Shown: positions 25,086 through 35,213, numbered from the stretch's first letter. The stretch is DNA of 64,000 bases from an uncultured Jannaschia sp. (GCA_947494145.1 CANLTZ010000006.1:146001-210000), one strand, 5' to 3'. Notes: generated by a model from the letters alone, not told the origin. A program made the numbers and translations.

Positions 25086-25616
25086 TCAATGTTGTGGGCG
25101 CACGAATGCCACCCAAGCGCGAATCAGTTCCGCGACGTCGGCCTCCTTGCGACACCGCCACTTCCGCAGACCCGTCGTATCTTCGAACACATTTTCCACA
25201 TGCGCCCGAAACTGCGCGCTCTTGCGAAGGCTGCGCAGCGCGAAACGGTACTGTTGCAAAGGCCAGTCGACGTTCCCCGCAGGCAAGCCAGGCCGTGTTT
25301 TGCCGAAGTGCTGCCACGGTCGCCGCGCCAGCCGCCAGGCCCGCACATATCCAGGCGGGTCCAGCCAGACCAGCGCATCGGCCCGCTCAACCGCCTGGCG
25401 CAGCAGGCTTGGCCCACCTTCCAGCACCCAAGCGTCGCCCGTGATGGCTGCCGCCAGGGCCGTGTCGATTTCCGCACGTGGGCGCTGCGCCCATCCGGTG
25501 CGCAGCTTCATCGCGTCGAAGGATATTAGCGGCACATCGGGTCGAAGGGACACCAGCGTGGCAGCCAGCCAGCTTTTCCCCGCGCCGTTCGGCCCGGTGA
25601 CGATGACCCGCTGCAA
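25086..25616 (-). CDS. P-loop nucleotide kinase-like protein
   Basis: A 176-residue single-domain P-loop protein with Walker A GPNGAGKS at residues 8-15 and a likely second catalytic acid in WVLEGG. VWLDPPGYVRAWRLARR and the RxxxR-rich middle resemble the lid area of the small adenylate-kinase-like (FlaR-type) proteins. The late RSLRKSAQFRAH region is basic. Substrate unknown; a small-molecule kinase is most likely. It lies six bases upstream of the phhB stop on the same strand, so it is probably cotranscribed with the genes at 25.6-28.3 kb. Confidence 0.65.
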   Translation of the reverse strand: MQRVIVTGPNGAGKSWLAATLVSLRPDVPLISFDAMKLRTGWAQRPRAEIDTALAAAITGDAWVLEGGPSLLRQAVERADALVWLDPPGYVRAWRLARRPWQHFGKTRPGLPAGNVDWPLQQYRFALRSLRKSAQFRAHVENVFEDTTGLRKWRCRKEADVAELIRAWVAFVRPQH

Positions 25617-25622
25617 GGGGGC

Positions 25623-25856
25623 CTAGACCAAGCTGTCGATGCGCTTCGCCATGTCGCGGTCCAGGTCGGTCAGGCCGCCCGCATCGTGGGTCGTCAGGCG
25701 GATATCCACGCGGTTATAGACGTTGGACCATTCGGGATGATGGTCCATGGCCTCGGCGATGAGGGCCACGCGCGACATGAAGGCCCAGGCCTCCGAGAAG
25801 TTCGCGAATTTGAACTGGCGCGTCAGCGCGCCATCGGCTTCTGTCCAATCACTCAT
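25623..25856 (-). CDS. phhB: Pterin-4a-carbinolamine dehydratase, short form
   Basis: A 77-residue PCD/DCoH protein that recycles the pterin cofactor of aromatic amino acid hydroxylases. The active-site motif is complete: [30 protein letters not shown] in outline, with the His-His-Pro and a third His. Most bacterial members have 95-115 residues. This one starts at its first plausible ATG (25856, inside the ATGA overlap with the upstream gene) and lacks about 20 N-terminal residues. The codons further upstream, in the same frame, do not resemble the family. It may still fold, as the catalytic part is whole. Confidence 0.85.
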   Translation of the reverse strand: MSDWTEADGALTRQFKFANFSEAWAFMSRVALIAEAMDHHPEWSNVYNRVDIRLTTHDAGGLTDLDRDMAKRIDSLV

Positions 25857-27040
25857 TCCTGTTCCTCCATTTGCGTGCGTTTGAACGGGCCGTAGGCCGT
25901 CAGAACCTCGATATCCTGTTCCACCGCGCGGGCCTCGGCCTCCAGGAATTGGGCGATGGCGGCGCGGAAGCCCTTGTTGGGGATGTGGTGCAGGGAATGG
26001 CAGGTGACCGGCTTGTAGCCCCGGGCGATCTTGTGGTCGCCTTGGGCGCCTGCCTCGACGCGGGATTGGCCGCGGGCGATGGCGTGGTCGATGGCCTGAT
26101 AATAGCACAGCTCAAAATGCAGGCAGGGATGGTGTTCCACCGCGCCCCAGTAGCGACCATAGAGCACGTCGCGCCCGATGAAGTTGAGCGCCCCGGCAAC
26201 CGGCGTGCCGTCGCGTTCGGCCAGAACCAGCAGGGCGTCGTTGCGCATATGCCGTTGCACCAAGTCGAAGAAGTCGCGCGTCAGGTACGGCGTGCCCCAT
26301 TTGCGCGCGCCGGTGTCTTGGTAGAACCGCCAGAACGCGTCCCAATGGTCGGGGCGCAGATCATCGCCGGTATAGGCGCGGATTTCGCCGCCGAAGCCCT
26401 GGGCTTGGGCACGTTCTTTGCGGATGTTCTTGCGCTTGCGGCTGCTGAGCGCGGCGAGGAAATCGTCGAACGTGCCATAGCCATCGTTGAACCAGTGATA
26501 TTGCTGGCTGGACCGCGCCATGAGGCCCATGGTCTCGCCCGCCTCCCGCTCTTCGGGCGTGCAGAACGTGGCGTGGAGCGAGGAAAGATCGTTCTGTTCC
26601 GTCACCTTGGTTGCGGCCTGGACGAGCGCTTGGAACCCCACCTCCTCAAAGCCGGGACGCAGCAGGAAGCGGCGGCCCGTGGCGGGGGTGAAAGGGACGG
26701 CGATTTGCAGCTTCGGGTAGTAATCGCCACCCGCCCGTTCCCAGGCATGGGCCCAATTGTGGTCGAAGATATATTCGCCCTGGCTGTGGCCCTTGGCGTA
26801 CATGGGCGCGCAGGCGATGGCCTGGCCGTCCTGGCGGGCGACCATGTATTGCGGTTGCCAGCCTGACCGCCCACCCACGCTGCCACTGTCTTCCAGCGCC
26901 TTGAGGAAGCGATGGGTGGTGAAAGGATCGTTGGGTGGTCCGCCATCGGCGGCTTCGGGGCAGGCGCAGGCATCCCACTCGGCAGCGTCGATTTCGGACA
27001 GGTCCTGGAACAGGGTGATTTCGATCTGTGCGTCACTCAT
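25853..27040 (-). CDS. FemAB/GNAT-like acyltransferase (COG3146, DUF482 family)
   Basis: A 395-residue protein of the COG3146 (peptidogalycan biosynthesis/recognition) family with an acetyltransferase-like fold. Landmarks are [14 protein letters not shown] with an early Cys pair, the [17 protein letters not shown] segment, [42 protein letters not shown], and a C-terminal HEACYY-like [15 protein letters not shown]. The family's substrate is not established. The ATG at 27040 gives the usual length. It overlaps phhB by ATGA and follows the glycerophosphodiesterase by 26 bases. Confidence 0.8.
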   Translation of the reverse strand: MSDAQIEITLFQDLSEIDAAEWDACACPEAADGGPPNDPFTTHRFLKALEDSGSVGGRSGWQPQYMVARQDGQAIACAPMYAKGHSQGEYIFDHNWAHAWERAGGDYYPKLQIAVPFTPATGRRFLLRPGFEEVGFQALVQAATKVTEQNDLSSLHATFCTPEEREAGETMGLMARSSQQYHWFNDGYGTFDDFLAALSSRKRKNIRKERAQAQGFGGEIRAYTGDDLRPDHWDAFWRFYQDTGARKWGTPYLTRDFFDLVQRHMRNDALLVLAERDGTPVAGALNFIGRDVLYGRYWGAVEHHPCLHFELCYYQAIDHAIARGQSRVEAGAQGDHKIARGYKPVTCHSLHHIPNKGFRAAIAQFLEAEARAVEQDIEVLTAYGPFKRTQMEEQE

Positions 27041-27066
27041 GCCCGGACAGGTGGGGTGCGCATGGC

Positions 27067-27813
27067 TCAGGGCAAGTAACCTTCGAAGGTGATGTTGTGG
27101 GCAACCTGTCGCGCCTGCACCTCCTGTTCGGCAGAGCGGATGGTCCAACACAGGATGGGAAGGCCTTCGGCACGGATTTCTGCGACCCGTGGGCTGATTA
27201 GATCAGCGGCTTCGTGGCTGATGAAGGCGGCGCCCGTGCGGTCAAGGTCGGGGATGGTCACGAGGCGTTCGCGCGTGCCCTGTGACAGTTCGGGCCAGTG
27301 CGCGGCATGAAAGCTGGAGGTGACAAGGCCACAGGCATATGTCGGCAGATGTGTGCCGCACCACGCCACGCTGTGCGGGTTGAAGGACATGAGCGCCACG
27401 TCGCCGCCATAGCCCTGCAACGCTTTGGCGATTGCGGCCTCCAGCGTGCCGATGCGGGGCCCCATATCGCCGTCCTGATCCTTGATTTCGATCAGGACCG
27501 GGACCCGGCCCGCGACCAAGGCCAACGCCTCGGACAGAAGCGGGATGGTGCCACCGCTTTTGAGGGAGATCTTGCCAAGTGCCTCGGCGGAATGGGCGTT
27601 CACCGGGCCGGTCTGGTCGGTCAGCCGGTCCAGAATTGCATCGTGGAAGGCCATGGCGATGCCGTCGGCCGAGGGTTGGATGTCCAACTCAATCCCGTAT
27701 CCGTGGTCGATGGCGGCCTGGAACGCTTCCAGAGAGTTTTCCACCCGCCCGTCGCCGTGCAGCCCGCGATGAGCAATCGGCCTGGTCAGGAAGGCATCGG
27801 GTAGCGGCGTCAT
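27067..27813 (-). CDS. Glycerophosphodiester phosphodiesterase
   Basis: A 248-residue GDPD-family TIM barrel, releasing glycerol-3-phosphate from glycerophosphodiesters. It has the catalytic start PIAHRGLHGDGRVENSLEAF (His-Arg, Glu-Asn), then GIELDIQPSADGIAMAFHD with the metal-binding Glu-x-Asp and the second His, and VLIEIKDQ. No signal peptide, so the protein should be cytoplasmic, like UgpQ. The start overlaps the RidA stop by ATGA. Confidence 0.9.
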   Translation of the reverse strand: MTPLPDAFLTRPIAHRGLHGDGRVENSLEAFQAAIDHGYGIELDIQPSADGIAMAFHDAILDRLTDQTGPVNAHSAEALGKISLKSGGTIPLLSEALALVAGRVPVLIEIKDQDGDMGPRIGTLEAAIAKALQGYGGDVALMSFNPHSVAWCGTHLPTYACGLVTSSFHAAHWPELSQGTRERLVTIPDLDRTGAAFISHEAADLISPRVAEIRAEGLPILCWTIRSAEQEVQARQVAHNITFEGYLP

Positions 27814-28265
27814 GCGACCTCGAATATGCCTTCGATCTCAACGGCAACGCCGAAAGGCAGCACGGCACCCACGGCGGAGCGGCTATGCCGCCCGGCCTCG
27901 CCCAACGCCTCCACCAGAAAGTCGGAGGCGCCGTTGATGATCGCGGGCTGGTCGCCGAAATCTGGGGTGCAATTGACGAAACCGGTCAGCTTCACCACCC
28001 GCTTCAGCCGGTCGATATCGCCGCCACAGGCCGCCCGTACCTGGGCGAGCAGGTTGATGGCGCATTGCCGGGCGGCCCTGGCGCCATCTTCGACGGACAT
28101 GTCGTCGCCCAACCGGCCCTTGATCATGCCGTCAGCATTCATGCTGATCTGTCCCGACACGAAGACCAAGTTGCCCGTCTGGACGGCGGGCACGTAATTG
28201 GCCGCGGGGGCAGGGGCATCGGGCAGGGTCACGCCCAGGTCGGTCAGGCTTTGGGCAAAGGACAT
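27810..28265 (-). CDS. RidA-family protein (YjgF/YER057c/UK114-like)
   Basis: A 151-residue protein of the RidA superfamily. It has LVFVSGQISMNADGMIKGRLG, AARQCAINLLAQVRAACGGDIDRLKRVVKLTGFVNCTPDF in outline, and the late GRHSRSAVGAVLPFGVAVEIEG. The conserved arginine in HSRSAVG suggests a working enamine/imine deaminase, although this subgroup (about 150 residues) is distinct from archetypal RidA (about 128). First in a run of overlapping genes going to about 25.1 kb. Confidence 0.85.
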   Translation of the reverse strand: MSFAQSLTDLGVTLPDAPAPAANYVPAVQTGNLVFVSGQISMNADGMIKGRLGDDMSVEDGARAARQCAINLLAQVRAACGGDIDRLKRVVKLTGFVNCTPDFGDQPAIINGASDFLVEALGEAGRHSRSAVGAVLPFGVAVEIEGIFEVA

Positions 28266-28399
28266 GGGGCATCTCCGTGGCGTTCTGTGTCGGCTCGGGC
28301 ACGCTGGCATGTCCGCGCGGCGGCGGCAATCTTTCTGGTGCTTGGAGCGAGGTTCGGTGGGGCTTACCGTTGGCGCGTATCTGTTTTTGGAGAGTCGGC

Positions 28400-28924
28400 A
28401 TGCCTATCATTATCGCCATCCTAGCCGCGATTGGCGGCGCCATATTCTGGTGGGCGCGGTCTAACCCGCGCGATGCGCTCAGTGTTGCCGACGATGCCGT
28501 TACGATTGCGCGTAACGCTCCGCGGAAACTTGCGTTTCGCCGTCAGACCAAGGTGCATCCGGTGGAAGGCGTAGACGATCCGCGGATCGCGGTGGCGATG
28601 ATCGGCGAGGCGTTTATTCAGCTTGACGATCTGCCTACAAGCGACATGCGCGCCCGGTTGCGTGACATGACGCGGATTGTCTGGCGCCTGAGCGACGATG
28701 ACGCCGATGAGTTGCAATCTCTGTCCCATTGGCTGGTGGACCAATGCGGTGGCGCGTCCCCCGCCGTGTCACGCGCTGCGCGTCGGCTCTACAAGCTGGA
28801 CGGGGCTGAAAGCTGGAATGATATCGAGCGTCTGATCGGCGGTCTAACCGAAGGGGAGTTGAGCGACAGTCAGCGTGGCGCGCTGGAAGATGTGCGCCAG
28901 GCCCTGCACCTGAGGGTGGGGTGA
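28400..28924 (+). CDS. Membrane-anchored protein of unknown function
   Basis: A 174-residue protein. One transmembrane segment lies at residues 2-18 (PIIIAILAAIGGAIFWW), followed by a cytoplasmic, mostly helical domain with DDPRIAVAMIGEAFIQLDDLPT, LSHWLVDQCGG and a C-terminal helix. I start at ATG 28400 after GGAGAG; the frame is open for about 40 more codons but without family character. No motif I recognise. The gene converges on the type I secretion genes across a gene-free stretch. Confidence 0.7.
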   Translation: MPIIIAILAAIGGAIFWWARSNPRDALSVADDAVTIARNAPRKLAFRRQTKVHPVEGVDDPRIAVAMIGEAFIQLDDLPTSDMRARLRDMTRIVWRLSDDDADELQSLSHWLVDQCGGASPAVSRAARRLYKLDGAESWNDIERLIGGLTEGELSDSQRGALEDVRQALHLRVG

Positions 28925-29191
28925 CGGGGTAAGAGCGGCCTAAGCGTCCGTTCCGCAGAATGGACCGGGCTCAAGCCCGCAGGGTGCCGGTCCATCGGTG
29001 GGCCGTGCCCCGGCTCATCGATTTAGCCGATGTTGGCGCGAAGCCTTCCTCTGATGCGGATTTGGCTGGCATAAAGCTCCTCAGCTTTATCCTCATATCG
29101 CCGCACCGCGGCCCGTCGGCGGCCCCGCTCGGACGCAGAATGGCGACTGCGCTGAAAAGCCCGGCCGCCCCCCGCGCCAAAGGAGCCGGTG
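28925..29191. other. Hairpin-rich intergenic region between convergent genes
   Basis: No gene is credible in these 267 bases. Several strong inverted repeats are present: ATGGACCGG (28960-28968) with CCGGTCCAT (28987-28995) around an inner GGGC-TCAA-GCCC; CGGCT (29011-29015) with AGCCG (29025-29029); CATCGG (28993-28998) with CCGATG (29027-29032); and ATAAAGC-TCCTCA-GCTTTAT (29071-29090). It could serve as a two-way termination zone, a structured RNA or an interspersed repeat. Short open frames on both strands look fortuitous. Confidence 0.55.
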
Positions 29192-30571
29192 TCACCCCTC
29201 CCGGAAGGCGCGGTTGAAGTAATCTGTAAGTGGCTTGACCAGATAGGCCAACGGCGACCGGTCTTCGGTTCGCAGATAGGCCTCCACCGGCATACCGGGA
29301 AGCATCACCTGGCCTTGCAGCTTATCCAACTCACCTTCGTTGGGCAGCACCTCGGCTTGGTAATAGGTCTGGCCCGTGGCCTCATCGGTGAAGGCATCCG
29401 GCGACACGCGCACGATCGAGCCAAACATCTCAGGCGTTGTGCGGGCGTCGAAGCTGGGCAAGCGCAGCGTCACATCCTGTCCGGGATAAACCTGGTCGAT
29501 ATGGATCGGGTCCACTTGGGTTTGAATGACCAAGGGCCGGTCCTGCGGGACGAGGAACAGAACCGGGTCCGCAGGTCGGATGACCGAGCGTTCGGCGAAC
29601 ACCTGCATGTCATAGACCACACCATCCACGGGTGCCGTGATGGACAGGCGCGACAGCCGCTCGCTCACGGCGTTGAATTGCTCCGATAGTTCGATCTGGC
29701 GGAATTGCAGGTCGCGCAGTTCGGTGATGGCCTCTTCGCGGACGCGGCTTTCCAGCTTCAGGATTTCCAAGTCGATTTCCGTCGCGCGGCCTTCCAGCTC
29801 AGCCACGGTGGCGGTGAATTCGCCCACTTGGCCCAGCAACTGCGCCTCATCCCGTTGCAGCGCCAGAACGCGCGGGGCCTGGGCCAAGCCGCGTTCCAAA
29901 AGGCTCTGCTGTGCCTCCAGCTCTTCGCGGATGAAGCCAAGCTGGCGGTCCAGCGCCAATTGCTGCGCCCCGATGCCTTCCACCTGCGATGCGATCTGGT
30001 CCTTGCGCCGGGCAAGCTGTTCGGTCTCACGCTCAAGCGAGGTGCGGCGCGCGTCCCAAAGGTTGATCTGCCCCGCAACGATGTCCGCGATGTCATCATC
30101 CGTAGCCGCCGCCTGGCGCAGGTCGGCGGGGAACTCGATGACATCGGCGCCATCGCGTTCCGCTTCCAGACGGGCGGACCGGGCCGAGATTTCCTGGATC
30201 TGCCCAAGGAGGATTTCATATTCGGAGCGCAGCCGCGCCGGATCCAGCCGGATCAGCACATCCCCGTCACTGACGCGGTCCCCCTCGCGCACCATGATTT
30301 CTTGGACCACACCCCCATCGGGGTGCTGCACCACCTGGCGATTGCTGTCCACGGCCACCCGACCGCTCGACACGATGGCGCCCGAGATATTGGCCATCAC
30401 AGCCCAGCCGCCAAAGCCGCCCACCAGAATGGCCAGGCCCAACGTGCCGATGAATGTGTGCCGCTTGGCAGACCACGTTGCTGGCGCGGGTGGTGCCTTT
30501 GGCTTGATCGGCTCGGGCTTCGCAGGGGTGGCCGGCGCGGCCGGGATGGGTCGGTCGGGCAGCTTGTTCAC
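29192..30571 (-). CDS. Type I secretion membrane fusion protein (HlyD family)
   Basis: A 459-residue HlyD/PrtE-type adaptor linking the ABC exporter to an outer-membrane TolC-like channel. It has a proline-rich cytoplasmic N-terminus (residues 1-35), one transmembrane segment (about 38-60), a lipoyl half-domain with [21 protein letters not shown], a long coiled coil (about 110-310), the second lipoyl half with [12 protein letters not shown], and the HlyD C-terminal part ending near the sequence [15 protein letters not shown]. It starts with GTG at 30571 in a GTGA overlap with the ABC gene. The outer-membrane channel and the secreted substrate are not in the window. Confidence 0.9.
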   Translation of the reverse strand: MNKLPDRPIPAAPATPAKPEPIKPKAPPAPATWSAKRHTFIGTLGLAILVGGFGGWAVMANISGAIVSSGRVAVDSNRQVVQHPDGGVVQEIMVREGDRVSDGDVLIRLDPARLRSEYEILLGQIQEISARSARLEAERDGADVIEFPADLRQAAATDDDIADIVAGQINLWDARRTSLERETEQLARRKDQIASQVEGIGAQQLALDRQLGFIREELEAQQSLLERGLAQAPRVLALQRDEAQLLGQVGEFTATVAELEGRATEIDLEILKLESRVREEAITELRDLQFRQIELSEQFNAVSERLSRLSITAPVDGVVYDMQVFAERSVIRPADPVLFLVPQDRPLVIQTQVDPIHIDQVYPGQDVTLRLPSFDARTTPEMFGSIVRVSPDAFTDEATGQTYYQAEVLPNEGELDKLQGQVMLPGMPVEAYLRTEDRSPLAYLVKPLTDYFNRAFREG

Positions 30572-32313
30572 GTCACGCCTCCGGGTTCGGCTTTGCGGGT
30601 GATCTGTTCATGGTTGCGCACGCGGCTCTTGAGCACCTCGTCACGCGGGCCAAAGGCCGTCCGCAGGCCACCTTCCAACATCAAGAGCACGTTGCATTCC
30701 TGGATGGCGGCGGGACGGTGGGCGATGATGATGACCGATTTGCCCTCGGACTTCATGGTGGCAATCGCGCGGTTCAAAGCCATCGTCCCCTCATTGTCGA
30801 GGTTCGAGTTCGGCTCATCCAGCACCAGAATGACCGGGTCGCCATACATGGCACGCGCGAGGCCCACCCGCTGGATTTGGCCGCCCGACAGGCGCCCGCC
30901 CACGGCCGAAACTGGCGTGTCATAGCCTTGGGGCTGCTCCAGGATCATTTCGTGGGCCGCGGCTTTCTTGGCGGCTTCGACAATCTTGGCGGGGTCGGGG
31001 TTTTCCTGCAATCGGGCGATGTTTTCGGCAATGGTGCCATCGAACAGGGACACCTGCTGGGGCAGGTACCCCACATAGCTGCCCAGCACATCTGGATCGT
31101 ACTGATCCAGCGTCGCACTATCGAGCCGAAGCTTGCCGCCCACAGGCATCCAGGCCCCGGTAATCGCCTTGGCCAGAGAGCTTTTCCCCGCACCAGACGG
31201 GCCGATCACGCCCATCGCCTGCCCTGGCTTGAGCGTAAAGGACACGGCCCGCAGGCTGGCCTGTGTGGCGCCCGGGGGGACGATTGTGATCGACTCGGCC
31301 ACAAGAAGGGCCTGCGGGCGGGGCAGGGGCGTTCGCTCGAAATCTGGTGGGATTTCGTCCAGCAGTTCGACCACAGCCGTGCGGCCGCGCCGCGCGGCCA
31401 TGACAAGCTGCCATTGTCCGATGATCATCTCGATGGGGGCCAACGCCCGGCCCATCAGGATCGAGCCTGCGATCATGGCGCCCGCCGTCAACTGATTCTG
31501 CAACACCAGGTAGGCGCCCAGACCTAGCATGGCCGATTGCAGGAAGAGACGCGTCGTCTTGGTGGTGACCGTGAAGAAGCCCGAGCGGTCCGAGAACGCT
31601 ACCGCCTGGCCCAGCGACTTGGCTCGCGCCTTCATCCAACGTGCGAAGGCCGCGCCGCGCATCCCCAAGGACTGCACCAACTCAGCCTCCGAGGCGAGTT
31701 GCTGCGCGGTGATCTCGGCCCGGGCCGTTGCCTGGTTCGCCTCTGCCGCGGGGCCGGAGGTGAGCCATTGGTTGATCACCGCCAGGCCGATCAGAACGGC
31801 GCCGCCGCCCGCCGCCAGCAGGCCCATCCACGGGTGAAAGAGGAAAATCGCGCCAAGGAACAAGGGCGTCCAGGGCACATCGAAAAGGGCCAGGAAGACC
31901 GGTGACGCCATGAGGCGCTGCACCGCTTCCACATCGCGCAGCGGGTTTCGCGCCCCGCTGCCGCCCGGCGTCGCGGCTGAACGGCGCAGATGCGCGGCAA
32001 ACACGCGTCCATCGAGCGCCGATTGAAACCGCGCGCCAACCCGCGCCATCACGCGTCCGCGGATATGGTCCAGGATGCCCATCATCAAGAAGAGGAAGGT
32101 GATCAGCACCGACAGCGCCAGAAGCGTTTCTTCCGACCGGGAGCCGAGGACCCTATCATAGACCTGCAACATATAGAGCGGGCCAGTCAGCATCAGCGCG
32201 TTCACCGCCATGGAGAACAGGAACACCATTACGAACAGGTGGGTGGACCGGCGACGGATGTCGCTCACCTCCTGCTGGCCGGAGCGGGTCTGGGGGCGTC
32301 TAGGTTGTTTCAT
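30568..32313 (-). CDS. Type I secretion ABC transporter (PrtD family)
   Basis: A 581-residue fused ABC exporter for protease or RTX-type substrates. About six transmembrane helices occupy residues 25-300, with [26 protein letters not shown], a PrtD/LapB hallmark. The ATPase domain has Walker [15 protein letters not shown] near residue 370, the signature [15 protein letters not shown] and Walker [14 protein letters not shown]. It has no N-terminal C39-like domain, so it fits RTX-type exporters without leader cleavage. Coupled to the adaptor gene by GTGA overlap. Confidence 0.92.
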   Translation of the reverse strand: MKQPRRPQTRSGQQEVSDIRRRSTHLFVMVFLFSMAVNALMLTGPLYMLQVYDRVLGSRSEETLLALSVLITFLFLMMGILDHIRGRVMARVGARFQSALDGRVFAAHLRRSAATPGGSGARNPLRDVEAVQRLMASPVFLALFDVPWTPLFLGAIFLFHPWMGLLAAGGGAVLIGLAVINQWLTSGPAAEANQATARAEITAQQLASEAELVQSLGMRGAAFARWMKARAKSLGQAVAFSDRSGFFTVTTKTTRLFLQSAMLGLGAYLVLQNQLTAGAMIAGSILMGRALAPIEMIIGQWQLVMAARRGRTAVVELLDEIPPDFERTPLPRPQALLVAESITIVPPGATQASLRAVSFTLKPGQAMGVIGPSGAGKSSLAKAITGAWMPVGGKLRLDSATLDQYDPDVLGSYVGYLPQQVSLFDGTIAENIARLQENPDPAKIVEAAKKAAAHEMILEQPQGYDTPVSAVGGRLSGGQIQRVGLARAMYGDPVILVLDEPNSNLDNEGTMALNRAIATMKSEGKSVIIIAHRPAAIQECNVLLMLEGGLRTAFGPRDEVLKSRVRNHEQITRKAEPGGVT

Positions 32314-32429
32314 CGCGCGTCGGTCCGTTGCCGTTCAGGGGACGCCTTAGCACGAAATGGCCCGGGGCGAAGCAGGGCGCTTGTGGCATTTTGCGAAAAA
32401 CCATCTGCGTGGCAGCTTACCGAGACGAT

Positions 32430-34595
32430 CTAGTTGCCGCGGAAAATCCCGCCAAGCACATCCATCAGGATACGCTCTGCAAGATCGGGGGTCTGGGCCC
32501 GTGGGCGGCTTGGTGCCTGTTGGGCAGGTTGCTGGGCCACGCGGGGTGCGCGCGGGGCGTCCGCAGGGTCGATCATGGGCAGCGGACGGACGGGCGTGCC
32601 GGTATGGACCCGCTCCATCGTTTCGCGCCAGATCTCGGCGGGCAGTCCGCCCCCGGTCACACCGGTGAGCGGTGTGTTGTCGTCATAGCCCATCCAGACG
32701 CCCGCGACGTAGTCGCCGGTGAAGCCGATGAACCACGCGTCGCGCGCCGCTTGCGTGGTGCCGGTCTTGCCCGCGGCCGGGCGGCCGTCGGGCAGCTTGG
32801 CGCGCTGGCCTGTGCCGTTTTCGACCACGCGGGACATCATGTAGACAAGCTGCCTGGCCGCCCGTTCCGAAATCACACGCTCCCCCAGGCCAGTTTCCCG
32901 GTCCAGAAGCGGCTCAGCTTCGTCCTGTAGCGTAAGGGCCGTCAGCCCGAAGGGCGTGACGCTGGTGCCGCCATTCAGGATGCCCGCATAGGCGCCCGTC
33001 ATCTCCACCAGGGTACTTTCGCTGACACCAAGGGCCAAGGCGGGGCCTTGGGCCAAGTCGCTGTCGATCCCGAAGTCGGAGGCGACGTTGCGAACAACAT
33101 CGCGGCCCACATTTTCCGACAGCCGCACAGTGGCCGCGTTGAGCGACCGCGCCAGCGCTTCGGTCAGAGTGACCTCGCCATAAAACCGGTTGGTGTAGTT
33201 GCGCGGCGAGTAGGTTCCCGAGCCGGGGACCTGTATCGACAGGGCGCTATCCATGATCAGCGAATCATAAGTCCAACCTAGGTCTAATGCAGCGGCATAG
33301 ACGAAGGGTTTGAAGCTGGACCCGGTCTGGCGCACCGCCTGAATGGCGCGGTTGAACTGCCCGCCGCCCCGCGTGTCGCGCCCGCCCACCATGGCGCGCA
33401 CCGCGCCATCGGCGCTCATCACCACAATGGCGGCCTGCGCCTCAGATCCTTCGCGCACCTGCGTCTCGAACACATAGGCCAGCGCGTCTTCGGCGGCGCG
33501 TTGGATGTCTTTGTCGAGCGTTGTGCGCACGATGACGTCTTCGGTCGTCTCATGGGTTAAAAAGTCGGGGCCAGTGCCCATGACCCAATCCGCGAAGTAG
33601 CCGCCCGTATCCTGGCGTGCAGCGGGTGAAAGCGTGGCAGGGTTTTCGCGCGCCTGCGCGAACTCGGCCGACGACAGATAGCCCTGATCGCGCATCAGCC
33701 GCAGTACGGTGGCGCCGCGTTCCTGCGCGCGTTCCAGGTTGTTGGTGGGCGCGAAATAGGACGGCGCAGGCAACAGCCCCGACAGCATCGCAGCCTCAGC
33801 CGGATTTACCCGGGCCACGGACTTGCCGAAATAACGCTGACTGGCGGCGGCGAAGCCACGTGCGCCCGCACCGAGATAGGCGCGGTTTAGGTAGATCGCC
33901 AGGATCTCATCCTTGCTGAACTTCAATTCCAGCGCGAAGGCGTAGGGAATTTCCTTGATCTTGCGCCACACGCTGCCTGCGCGGCAATCGGCCTCGAACT
34001 GGGCTTCCGTGAGGCCAGATCGCGGGTCGTAATCGTTGCCCAGGCACAACAGCTTGGCCACCTGCTGCGTGATCGTCGACCCGCCCGAGCCCGAGAGCGG
34101 CCCGCGCCCGGCGCGCAGGTTGGTGCGGATCGCACCTGCGATGCCCCGTGGACTTATGCCAACATGGCGGTAGAATCGCTTGTCTTCTGACGCGACGACC
34201 GCGTTTTTGAGATGGGGCGAGACGCTTTCCGTCGTGATCAGACCACCGAAATTGTCACCGCGCCACGCGAATACCTCACCCGAGCGGTCCTGTAGTGTGA
34301 CCGAGCCGCGGGCGCGGCCATCGGCCAATTCAGCCATGTCGGGGATGCCCGCGTAATTGTATGCTGTCGCCGCCGCCAGAAGCAGTGTGACAACGACTGC
34401 GCCGCGCCAGGCGATGGCCCAGGTAACGCGCATCAAAAGGCGCACTGGCCAAAGCAGCAACCCGATCAGGCCGCCCCGCATGCGCGCCACCGGCGCTGCC
34501 TTTCGCGCCTTTGCCTTGCGCTTCTTCTTTGCCTTTGGGGCAGGGCCCGTGCGCCGCTTGTCCGCGACCAGACGGGTCTTACCTGACTTCGCCAT
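32430..34595 (-). CDS. Class A penicillin-binding protein (transglycosylase/transpeptidase)
   Basis: A 721-residue PBP1-type enzyme building peptidoglycan in the periplasm. A lysine/arginine-rich cytoplasmic N-terminus leads to a transmembrane segment (about residues 48-75). The glycosyltransferase domain shows ASEDKRFYRHVGISPRG and GSGGSTITQQVAKLL. The transpeptidase domain has the catalytic Ser in TGSSFKPFVYA, SLN in ARSLNAAT, and KTGTTQ. A proline/alanine-rich tail ends the protein. I choose ATG 34595 because AGGGA lies eight bases upstream; the earlier ATG at 34604 abuts that site. Overall closest to the PBP1B/PBP1A-like enzymes of alphaproteobacteria. Confidence 0.9.
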   Translation of the reverse strand: MAKSGKTRLVADKRRTGPAPKAKKKRKAKARKAAPVARMRGGLIGLLLWPVRLLMRVTWAIAWRGAVVVTLLLAAATAYNYAGIPDMAELADGRARGSVTLQDRSGEVFAWRGDNFGGLITTESVSPHLKNAVVASEDKRFYRHVGISPRGIAGAIRTNLRAGRGPLSGSGGSTITQQVAKLLCLGNDYDPRSGLTEAQFEADCRAGSVWRKIKEIPYAFALELKFSKDEILAIYLNRAYLGAGARGFAAASQRYFGKSVARVNPAEAAMLSGLLPAPSYFAPTNNLERAQERGATVLRLMRDQGYLSSAEFAQARENPATLSPAARQDTGGYFADWVMGTGPDFLTHETTEDVIVRTTLDKDIQRAAEDALAYVFETQVREGSEAQAAIVVMSADGAVRAMVGGRDTRGGGQFNRAIQAVRQTGSSFKPFVYAAALDLGWTYDSLIMDSALSIQVPGSGTYSPRNYTNRFYGEVTLTEALARSLNAATVRLSENVGRDVVRNVASDFGIDSDLAQGPALALGVSESTLVEMTGAYAGILNGGTSVTPFGLTALTLQDEAEPLLDRETGLGERVISERAARQLVYMMSRVVENGTGQRAKLPDGRPAAGKTGTTQAARDAWFIGFTGDYVAGVWMGYDDNTPLTGVTGGGLPAEIWRETMERVHTGTPVRPLPMIDPADAPRAPRVAQQPAQQAPSRPRAQTPDLAERILMDVLGGIFRGN

Positions 34596-34849
34596 TCTGC
34601 TCATCCCTTTTCGGGTTTTCGGCAAGATAGGGCCTTCCGACTCGATTGTGGACCCCACCTGTCGAATCCTTCGCAAATGCCGCATCTCTGCAATGCACAA
34701 AAAACAGGCAGTGCCAAAAAAAGAGGCGAAATATGCGGCAGCCGCGTGTTCATAGGGCGTTAACGAAGTCCGGATTCGTTGCGCCCACCGGACCCTCCCC
34801 ATGATCTGCCCGCATCCGGCCCGCGGGGCCGCAATGGAAGGGGACAGTC

Positions 34850-35188
34850 GTGAAACTCATCATCGCAGCGATCAAGCCGTTCAAGCTGGAGGAGGTCCGC
34901 GAAGCACTGACCTCCCTCGGTGTGCGCGGCATGATGGTCACCGAGATCAAAGGCTTCGGGTCGCAATCGGGTCACACGGAGATCTATCGCGGGGCCGAAT
35001 ACGCCGTCAATTTCGTGCCGAAGGTAAAGCTCGAAATCGTCGTGCCTGCCGCCATGGCCGACCAAGTCGTCGAAACCATCGCCGGTACGGCCAAGACCGA
35101 CAAAATCGGCGACGGCAAAATCTTCGTCCTCGACGTTCAGCAAGCCGTGCGGGTCCGCACGGGTGAGCTGAACGAAGACGCGATTTGA
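34850..35188 (+). CDS. glnK: Nitrogen regulatory protein P-II (GlnK-type)
   Basis: A 112-residue PII trimer subunit that reads 2-oxoglutarate/ATP and binds AmtB. Tyr51, the uridylylation site, lies in the T-loop sequence GAEYAVNF. The GSQSGHTEIYRGAEY T-loop and the GDGKIFVLDVQQAVRVRTGE C-loop are intact. It starts with GTG after GGAAGGGGACAG and lies 25 bases upstream of amtB, which identifies it as GlnK rather than GlnB. NtrC control is likely from biology; the upstream region has TGCAC and GTGCC halves, but no convincing sigma-54 site. Confidence 0.95.
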   Translation: MKLIIAAIKPFKLEEVREALTSLGVRGMMVTEIKGFGSQSGHTEIYRGAEYAVNFVPKVKLEIVVPAAMADQVVETIAGTAKTDKIGDGKIFVLDVQQAVRVRTGELNEDAI

Positions 35189-35213
35189 CAGATATCTGAG
35201 GGGACCCATTCAC

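Noticed and set aside
28960..29217. Small open frames in the hairpin-rich gap
   Set aside because: They lack ribosome-binding sites, overlap strong inverted repeats and run on both strands. Coding is not supported.
34596..34849. NtrC and sigma-54 sites before glnK
   Set aside because: TGCAC and GTGCC halves are present at unusual spacing, and there is no GG-N10-GC element at the right distance.
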